Shown: piece after piece, positions 57,001-64,000 of the stretch
Layout of the letters: the number at the start of each line of letters is the position of its first letter
Numbering within the stretch: position 1 is the stretch's first letter
Assembly (NCBI GenBank): GCA_007115705.1
Contig: QXEO01000222.1
Location: 4,715,176-4,779,175, forward strand
DNA: 64,000 nucleotides
Direction of reading: 5' to 3'
From: Dactylis glomerata
Lineage: Eukaryota; Streptophyta; Magnoliopsida; Poales; Poaceae
Program-made: the position numbers and the translations under genes
The notes under the pieces: generated by a model
Told to the model about the DNA's origin: nothing
Seen by the model: only the letters and a program-made list of their open reading frames with translations
Databases searched by the model: none

Positions 57001-60000
57001 TGAAAACTTTAGAAATTCATATCTTATTCATTTTAATTCAGATAAATGCAAATGATATATCAAAATGTTCAGAAAAACATAACATATCTAGTTAGATTAT
57101 AATCTTACATACTTGTTTGAAATAATTTTGAAATAAATTTGAAACATTGTTTAAGTAGTATTTGAATTTTTAATTCAAACCCAATAATAATAATTCAAAC
57201 CAAATTTTCAAATACCAAATAAAACTTTGACAACTTCAACAAAGTTAATTTCAATTAATATTCTATTATTTCAAAAATGTAAATCATATACTTTACTATT
57301 AGGATTTCAAACCCTAAAATGATTTTTTCCCAAATAAATTTAAAATAATAAAATTTGGGAGAAATCATAAAGTTGAATAAGAAGTATTTCCTAACTCTAA
57401 TATTTCTATTTCAACAATTGTTTTATGGTGAGAAAATCTAAAACCCATTTAAAAACCTTTAATCACTTAAAATTTGGATTCCACCCTGAAAATCTAAGAA
57501 CAGAAATAATAGGCTTTCTAAATTATTTTTGGATACTAATAGAACCCTACAATGAGCTTCCAATGCAATAACACATTAAGTGATATGTTCTTCAAAAGTA
57601 ATTTTTGAAGTACACATAACTTAAGTTCTACCATTACTTTTTAGCACTCAAACTAATAAATACCTTAGTGAGCTAGTCTAGCCATACTCTCTAATTCAAC
57701 CATGAGTGGTTAGTGTGTTATTCTATTTCAACATGGTATATCTTAGTCAATTAACTATTTGCAACACCTTTGTTGCAACTTAAAAACGGTTACCTTCCTG
57801 ACATCACTTAATCACCATTCCTTTAAGTAATAAAAATATGTCCATTAAGGCTTGTGTTCTTCAAAAGTAATTCTTTTTAAGAACATACCAAGTAAGCATC
57901 ACCTCCATTCCTATGTCCTAGAAGAAGCAATGAATTATGCATGTTAAGATTATTAACAACCCTAGAATCAACCATGAATGGATTATTTTAGCACTACTGG
58001 CTCATGACTAACTACTTGAGTGCATATGTTAGTTTAGATTGTTATCAATTATAGAAACAACTATTTATGGTGACAACAATCTAAACTACCTTGAATGTCC
58101 ATGCTTTACCACAACCCTTTGAACATTGAATGACACCTAACTTGTTTCCTTGGTATGCTCATCTATTAACTACTCTTTGGTTATAATACAATTATGCTAA
58201 CCCTAGAACACTAAACCTAAGGTGTAGTGCTTCTAATCACTAAGAAATATGTTCTTCAAATGTTATTCTTTCAAAAGACATTGAATGTAAGTAACCAACT
58301 ACTCCATTAAGCTTAAACATATATAATTCTATTTGTGTCTTAAGATTGTTGTCAACCCTAAGACTAATTGTGTATTCCTATCTAATCAGAATTACTTTAG
58401 CTTTGCTTGTCCATAACCAGCTACTTGATTTCTAATAACAAGATACCACCTAAAAGTGTTACTTTCAAGTCTTCACCTATTGCTATATCTATCCTCTGCA
58501 ATAACTCTTGTTTCAAGCTTTATTCTAATACTTTGAAAGTTTGTCAGTCAATCACAAATCCTTAACAACCTTGTTGTGGAGTGAATCTAAAAGTGCAACT
58601 CAGTATAAAGAAGTCATCACAACTTTTTATACTAAACCATTGGGGGTTAAGATACGCTTAGAGCGATGCATAGCATATAATTTGCATATCATGCTGCAGT
58701 TCTTTTAACATCATCTTTACCAGATGATAGTGCTACTTCAATATTTGGATTTCCTATGTATCGAAGACCTTGACTTGCATAATCTTGCAGTCAAAAAGGC
58801 AAGTTTATCTTGCTCATATCTCTTAGTTGCACTGATTTTGAAACTACTTGCAAAGTGTTAACTTCAAACTCTAACATTTTAAAAAGGATGGAAAACCTAT
58901 TTTCATAAGTAATATGACTAGTGGTTATCGACCAGTGGTGATAACCTAGGAAGGCTGACAGGTGGAACCACGGTAAGATTGTGGTGGTGGAGGTTCCACT
59001 TGTACGGGAAAGTAAACCTAGGATTAACTACCAATGCCACAGTTATTCCGGCGCCGTAAAAACCATGTCGTCCAAGAGACTTGGAATGGGATGGGAAAGT
59101 CAGCTATATCTTCTCTCGTTCGCATGTCAATGGGCAGCCAGTTGCCGATCGTGGAAGATCTTGCGGGACTACTTGCACATGGGTGGGACACCTCAGTTCT
59201 CACGGCACTTGTGTCTATGATGGTCCGCAAGGGACGCCTAGGTACTTCATCATTGGGGGTGAATATCAGGGGCACAACCTGCTTGTGTGAATTGGGTGGG
59301 CATGCGTTGTGCGGAGAAGGCAGTGATTGGCTTGGATCAATGACTGGGCCCCACACCAAGGAAGTGTGGACGGGAAAGATTCGCCCGGTTGTGCAGCAAG
59401 GCTTTGATCTCTTTTGGAAGGACACACCTCTGCAGAGTGTAAAAGGATGTGACATGTTACCCCTTGTTCCGGGAAGGAGCTGCGAACGCGGCAGGAAAGG
59501 TGCTGTCAAGGCACTACTACCTGTGTTGGCTGTTGGGCATAGTTTTCTAAAAATAAAAGCAATCTTTCAAGAAACTTTGATAAAACCTTGCATTGGCCTA
59601 CGACTCTTTTGGGTCCATGGCTTTAGTTAGTGCATATCACATAACTTCTTTCTAAAGAAACTTGCTGGGTAACGCTCGTTACTCACCCCAATCTCTTAAA
59701 CCCTTGCTAGACTATGAAGAATTAGATGGAAGGCAACTCAAGGAGGTAACCTCAAGACATTGAAGATGAAGATGAAGCATTCTACCAACGTCATGATTAT
59801 CAGCGGAGCCTACAATTATATGAAGCTTGGAGAAAAACTAGAATTGGGTTAGAAAGGAACCAGTTTCCTAATCCTAGAACCTAAGTAGTTAGAGAAACTC
59901 TATAGTTGAGTAGTAAGCCAACTGCATTAGTTGTAGTTTAGTTTAGTATTCCTTGTTTCTTTCTCGTTTGTAGTCGCCAGGACTAAACCTCTACCTGCTG

Positions 60001-60176
60001 AGGAGGTTCTGAAGATCTTCTGTATGCTGAAAATTGTAATCCTATAGACATACCGTGGACCTGCGATGTTTTTGTTGTACCACTCTGATGGATATAATAC
60101 TAGTGAGATGGTGTTTCATTAGTGTTATGTCAATGACTTGCATACTACACATGCAGTGGTATGCTGGGTCACCACA
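54045..60176 (+). repeat. Right LTR of element A
   Basis: This is 6,132 bp and uninterrupted, so it shows the full LTR. It begins TATAATATCC, so the terminal TG is mutated, and ends GGGTCACCACA. Segments outside the GC-rich block are about 1.5% diverged from the left copy; the GC-rich block is far more diverged. Confidence 0.93.
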
Positions 60177-62508
60177 TTTCTTTGGAGAGGGAATGTCTTC
60201 TAATTTGAGGGATCCCCTGGAAGCCCCTTTTTCTAAGGAAGAAATTGAGGATGTTGTGAAGGGTCTGCCGAATGAGAAATCTCCTGGTCCAGATGGTTTT
60301 AATAATGAATTTATTAAAAATTGCTAGAATATTATAGGTGAAGATATTGTTCTTTTGATCCAGGACTTTTACGATGAAAAGGTATCCCTTGAGAGTATAA
60401 ATTCCTCCTTTATCACACTCATCCCAAAGGTTGACTCACCAATGTCTCCAAGTGATTTTAGACCTATCTCTTTACTGAATAGTGTGCTCAAAATAATCAC
60501 AAAGATCTTGGCCAATAGACTACAAAAGATAATCCTAAAATTGGTTCATAAAAACCAGTATGGATTCCTAAAGAAGAGGTCTATTCATGATTGCCTTGGA
60601 TGGGCATTTGAATATTTGTTTCAATGCCATAAATCCAAAGAGGAAATTATTGTTCTAAAATTGGATTTTGAGAAGGCCTTTGATAAAATTGAGCACTCAA
60701 CCATCATTGAAATTCTCAAAGCAAGAGGTTTTGGACCAAAGTGGATTAAATGGATCAAAATGATCTTACAATCAGGTACTTCTGCTGTGCTTTTGAATGG
60801 AGTTCCAGGGAAGAAATTTTACTGTAGAAGGGGGGTAGGCAAGGTGACCCACTATCACCTCTGTTGTTTGTGCTAGCTGCTGATCTGCTCCAATCAATCT
60901 TGAACAAAGCCATGATGCAAGGTCTCCCGGAGCCTCCCCTTCATTGCCCTCTTTGCCCTGATTTCCCTATTATTCAGTATGTAGATGACACTCTAATTGT
61001 AATGAAGGCAAATGCAGCTCAATTGTTCTGTCTGAGGTCTTTGTTGCATACTTTTGCTGAATCAACTGGCCTGAAAGTCAATTACAGTAAATCAAACATG
61101 TTTCCAATTAACTTGGAGGATGAAAGACTTTCCCACTTTTCAAATACTCTCAACTATCAGAAAGGTAGTTTCCCTTTTACCTATCTGGGGCTTCCTCTGG
61201 GGATTACCAAACCAAATCTTGAATATTTTCTCCCAATGGTAGTGAGAGTGGAAAAAAGGCTTTGTGGTATTGCTGATTTCTTAGACTATGGTGGAAAATT
61301 GTTAATGGTAAAGTCAGTGCTTTCTTCATTGCCAATATCATACATGAGCTGCTTAGATATTCCAGTGACTATAAATGAGCAAATAGTCAAGTATATGAGG
61401 CACTGATTATGGAGAAAAAAGAACTCTGATGTCCAAGCAAAAGGATCTGCCCTTGTGGCATGGAAGAAAATTTACAGACCAAAGAATCAAGGTGGTCTAG
61501 GGGTTTTAGACCTTGGTATTCAAAACAAAGCCCTTCTGCTCAAGAATCTTCACAAATTCTATAACAAGTTTGATATTCCCTGGGTGAAGCTGATTTGGAA
61601 TTCATATTATTCAGATGGCAATGTTCTTGGTAATCAGCTTGTGGGGTCTTTTTTGGTGGAAATCTCACCTTAAACTGGTAGATCTTTTCAAAGCAATGGC
61701 AAGGTGCAATGCTGGTGATGGGAAATCAGCGTATTTTTGGACTGACCTTTGGCAATCGTCTTGCCTTCAACAAAAATTCCCTCATCTACTCTCATTCTCA
61801 AAATGCAACAATGGAACTATCAGTGAGATTGTCAACTATGAATTCTTGGAAGATTTATTTCATTTGCCTCTTTCTCAGCAAGCTTTTCTGGAGCTAGATC
61901 AGTTTGAAGAAATTTGCAACCAGACTGTGATAAAGATAAATGAGGGAGAAATTGACAGTTGGTCATATATTTGGGGAAGTTCTGAATTCTCAGTCAAAAA
62001 GGCCTATGCTGTAATGAGTGGACATCAACATGCCCCACCACAGTTTTCCTGGATTTGGAAATCCTCCTGTCAGGCAAAACACAAGTTTTTCTTCTAGCTA
62101 TTGCTTCATGATAGGCTAAACACAAGGAACCTGCTGGGCAGAAAAAAAATTCATCTGCCTACTTATTCATGTGCAACCCTGCCTTGTGTGGAAGAAGAGA
62201 CTTTGATTCACTTATTCTGGACATGTCCTTTTGCTGAACACTGTTGGGATTATATTTGTCCAACTCGTGACAGAAACCTTTCAGTCATGGAGAGCATTGA
62301 AGATATCAAGTTGAAAATTGGTCTGCCTTTTGGTATGGATATCATTATTATTGCTACTTGGAGTCTCTGGATTGTAAGGAATAACAAGATCTTCAACAAC
62401 ACAAGACCTTCATTTTCAAGTTGGAAGGCCATTTACTTGCAAGAACTTAGATTAATAAGCTTCAGAATGAAGAGGAAGCATGTTAAATCTTTTAGAGAAT
62501 GGTTGTAG
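60177..62508 (+). pseudogene. LINE ORF2, 3' part: reverse transcriptase and RT zinc-binding region
   Basis: This continues the endonuclease part that ends at 5512. RT motifs in order: NEKSPGPDGFNNEF, DFRPISLLN, KLDFEKAFDKIEH, QGDPLSPLLF (reached after a frameshift in a G run near 60835), and the catalytic YVDDT. The maturase-like TYLGLPLG follows. A C-terminal zf-RVT region is seen near 62150-62240 (LPCVEEETLIHLFWTCPFAEHCW). Stops occur at 60325 (TAG), about 61404 (TGA) and 62095 (TAG), and a second frameshift lies near 61650. Several stops occupy positions where Trp is expected, consistent with G-to-A decay. The protein ends at 62508. Confidence 0.92.
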
Positions 62509-62641
62509 AACCAGGTGTAATTTTCATTTTCATTTGGACTTTTTCTTTTTTACTTTTCTTTATTGTCTTGCTTGTACAAATACTCTTGATATAATTTAAA
62601 AATCACAGTGGGCCACCCCACTATTTTAAACCTTCAAAAAA
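62509..62641 (+). other. LINE 3' UTR and A-rich end
   Basis: This is T-rich, then ends in CAAAAAAA immediately before the 13-bp TSD (62642-62654). The short A run is typical of an old L1-like insertion. Confidence 0.75.
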
Positions 62642-62672
62642 ATTCCAATTTTAGAAATTTAGATCCGATCTA

Positions 62673-62797
62673 CTTCCTCCATTCCAATTTAAGTAACTCA
62701 ACTTTTTTATAGATTTGCAGGTATATCTAGCACTAAAACACGTCTCAATACCTTTAAATCTAGATAAAGTTAAGTAATTAATTTGATACGTAGAGAG
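62673..62797. mobile_element. Stowaway-like MITE (125 bp)
   Basis: The ends are CTTCCTCCATTCC and, inverted on the right, CTCTCTACG with further partial pairing. TA dinucleotides flank it at 62671-62672 and 62798-62799. The length and CTTCCTCCATTCCAATTTAAG start fit Tc1/mariner-type Stowaway elements of grasses, though the inverted repeat is imperfect. Confidence 0.6.
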
Positions 62798-62799
62798 TA

Positions 62800-63249
62800 G
62801 AAGCCATTGTAAATTTAGAATTGTGTAATGTTGAATGCATAAAACCAAGCAATTATTATGGTGGAATTTTTGTTCATTAAATATATCATGTGCAATAGGA
62901 TACCTTAATTGTGGGGATTTGCAATGCTAACAGCTTAAGACCGGCATGTGGCTTTGGTAATGTCAATATCTTATTCTCTTCACTCCATTGTAGAGTTACA
63001 TGTTAATTGTATTTTTACAAATGGTATTGGCATTGGCATTAACATTACATATTTCTAGGAAATGAAACTAGCGTGCATGAATGCTTGTAAAGTATCGGTG
63101 GATACATGGATAGCAGCAGCAATGACTGCTACTTGGACTACATCGGTTGTTTCCTCCAGTACAATGGAGGATGCTTGGGAAATTGAACTGATGCATGGAA
63201 AGCATGGCTGGATGCTTTGAATGCATAATAAGATAAACATAATACAGCT
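62800..63249. other. Flanking unique-looking DNA, no gene supported
   Basis: This is AT-rich and then more balanced. A + strand stretch from 63061 reads openly for about 50 codons with no motif. Confidence 0.4.
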
Positions 63250-63447
63250 TTGGATGCTTGTAATGCGCTTAAGCTTGAACTATCATCCTCGTTGGTAGAT
63301 GCTAAAATTTTGGAGGTTGCACTTAAAGCGTCGAACGCTATTGTAAAAGCGTCGACCTTGACTATGAAAGCGGTGTATGACTCTCTGGCTCATCATTCCT
63401 TTGGGGAGTACGGTCCACATGCTCAAAACACGTCGACCCATTGGTAA
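63250..63447 (+). other. Short Ala/Asp-rich open frame, unrecognised
   Basis: A 65-codon frame follows ATG with DACNALKLE and VALKASNAIVKAS. The preceding 200 bp, in shifting frames, give similar DAW and DALNA pieces, so an alpha-helical repeat pseudogene is possible. There is no known domain. It could equally be chance. Confidence 0.25.
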
Positions 63448-64000
63448 GTTATGCCTTCCCCAAGTCCAAATAGGCAAGAATTGTAGGATTGGGGTTTTAG
63501 GCCAAACCTGGTGTGATGTTGCATTATGTTGTCTTCAAGGTTTAGATAATATACCTATTTTTTACGTAATTTAGATGACACATTCTTCTGTTAAGATAAT
63601 TTTGCTGATGCATTTTGCTGCTTAGGCAAAATAGGATGATGTATTTTGCGGGTTGATGGCAGCAACTCTATTCTGTATATGCCACTCGTTTAGACTCCAA
63701 GCGCAGAGTAATGCAGCAAGAGAAGTTTTCCCCACAAGGGTGAGTCAGGGTTATTATCTAACTCTCGAGGAAGCTTGAAGTTTGTTCCTTATCTTCGCTC
63801 TTCAAGCAACTTGCAATAGCAAACAAATAGTTCTGCGTCCCCAACTAACTGTGGTGGTTGTTAGTCACCAACAGCTTGCAAGATTAATAAAAACCAAAGG
63901 AAACAGTGAGAACAAGATTTTGGTGAGAAAGGACTAAAAGTAAAATAGAGCAAAAGTAACTAGAGAATTTCTTATGATTAAAATCTGGACTATGGATCAT
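63448..64000. other. Flanking DNA to the window end, nothing recognised
   Basis: I see no ORF above 65 codons, no RNA gene and no element boundary. Short TTTTGCTG and GATGCATTTTGC repeats occur near 63600-63650. Confidence 0.4.

Larger units (their letters stand above)
5513..60176 (+). mobile_element. Element A: LARD-like LTR retrotransposon with ~6.1-kb LTRs and no coding interior
   Basis: The LTRs begin TGTAATATCC (left, 5513) and TATAATATCC (right, 54045, with the terminal G mutated to A). Both end in GGGTCACCACA (51422 and 60176). The left LTR totals about 6.1 kb after removal of element B, and the right is 6,132 bp. The interior is only 51423-54044. It has a tRNA-Met type primer-binding site at the left and a purine tract at the right, but no gag or pol that I can recognise. 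The layout matches the class of large retrotransposon derivatives known from barley and wheat. It must have been copied by proteins of another element. The chromovirus C in this nest shares its primer type and one LTR motif, so a Tekay-like helper is a reasonable inference. Confidence 0.88.
422..62641 (+). mobile_element. L1-like LINE (non-LTR retrotransposon), decayed, split by a 54.7-kb nested insertion
   Basis: This is the outermost mobile element, read on the + strand. Its order is 5' UTR (422-565), a long ORF1, then ORF2 with an apurinic endonuclease, reverse transcriptase and a C-terminal RT zinc-binding region, then a 3' UTR and a short A run. Flanking 13-bp TSDs bracket it. Removing element A and one copy of its TTTCT duplication (5513-60181) restores a LINE of about 7.55 kb, and the protein frame reads across the junction. 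Many stops and a few frameshifts in both ORFs show it is old and immobile. It is the substrate into which all other elements in the window were inserted. Confidence 0.9.

Noticed and set aside
5513..60176. A 6.1-kb segmental duplication of host DNA
   Set aside because: The two copies flank a primer site and a purine tract and are bounded by a 5-bp TSD, so they are LTRs.

Overview
This window is intergenic DNA from a large-genome grass. Triticeae (wheat, barley, rye group) is most likely and oat relatives are possible. The basis is the LTR termini, the Tekay-type and Athila-type proteins, a Stowaway-like MITE and a grass-type LINE, all stacked inside each other. I see no convincing host gene. 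Nearly all of it is one nest of transposable elements five levels deep, and each insertion is bounded by a target-site duplication (TSD) readable in the sequence.

Level 0 is the flanking DNA (1-421 and 62642-64000), with a diverged 204-bp tandem repeat on the left and a MITE on the right. Level 1 is a decayed L1-like LINE on the + strand (422-62641, 13-bp TSD). Level 2 is an LTR element with about 6.1-kb LTRs and a 2.6-kb non-coding interior (5513-60176, TSD TTTCT), called element A here. It splits the LINE between its endonuclease and its reverse transcriptase. Level 3 is an Athila-like element (6660-46460, TSD CAATC), called element B, inserted in the left LTR of A. B encodes only gag and protease. 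Level 4 is two insertions in B: a Tekay/Del-type chromovirus (10157-30745, TSD ATGTT), called element C, and a minus-strand gag-only element with a Copia-like gag (31807-42479, TSD GATGA), called element D. Level 5 is two insertions in C: a 9.06-kb Mutator-like element, MULE (12921-21982, 9-bp TSD TAGTAATGA), and a minus-strand poly(A) retroposon with an intact zinc-knuckle ORF (23200-25432, 12-bp TSD).

Functionally, three of the four LTR elements (A, B, D) lack a polymerase and must have been mobilised in trans. C has a complete protease-RT-RNaseH-integrase-chromodomain pol ORF. Its gag has one stop codon. It also carries an extra ORF upstream of gag that looks like a double-stranded-RNA-binding motif followed by a coiled coil. 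The MULE has an uninterrupted MURA transposase, a coiled-coil ORF on the same strand, and a convergent seven-exon plant-mobile-domain (MAIN-like) gene with three in-frame stops. Fourteen copies of a gapped palindrome with a constant 5-nt variable centre lie in three clusters: inside each terminus and at the point where the MULE genes converge.

The strongest candidates for something new are the dsRBM-like pre-gag ORF of element C, the MULE palindrome clusters together with its three-gene layout, and the palindrome array upstream of the TATA box in the LTRs of D. LTR divergences were counted by eye (C about 1.0%, B about 1.9%, D about 2.0%, A about 1.5% in its first 1.15 kb). Within counting error they fit the nesting order.
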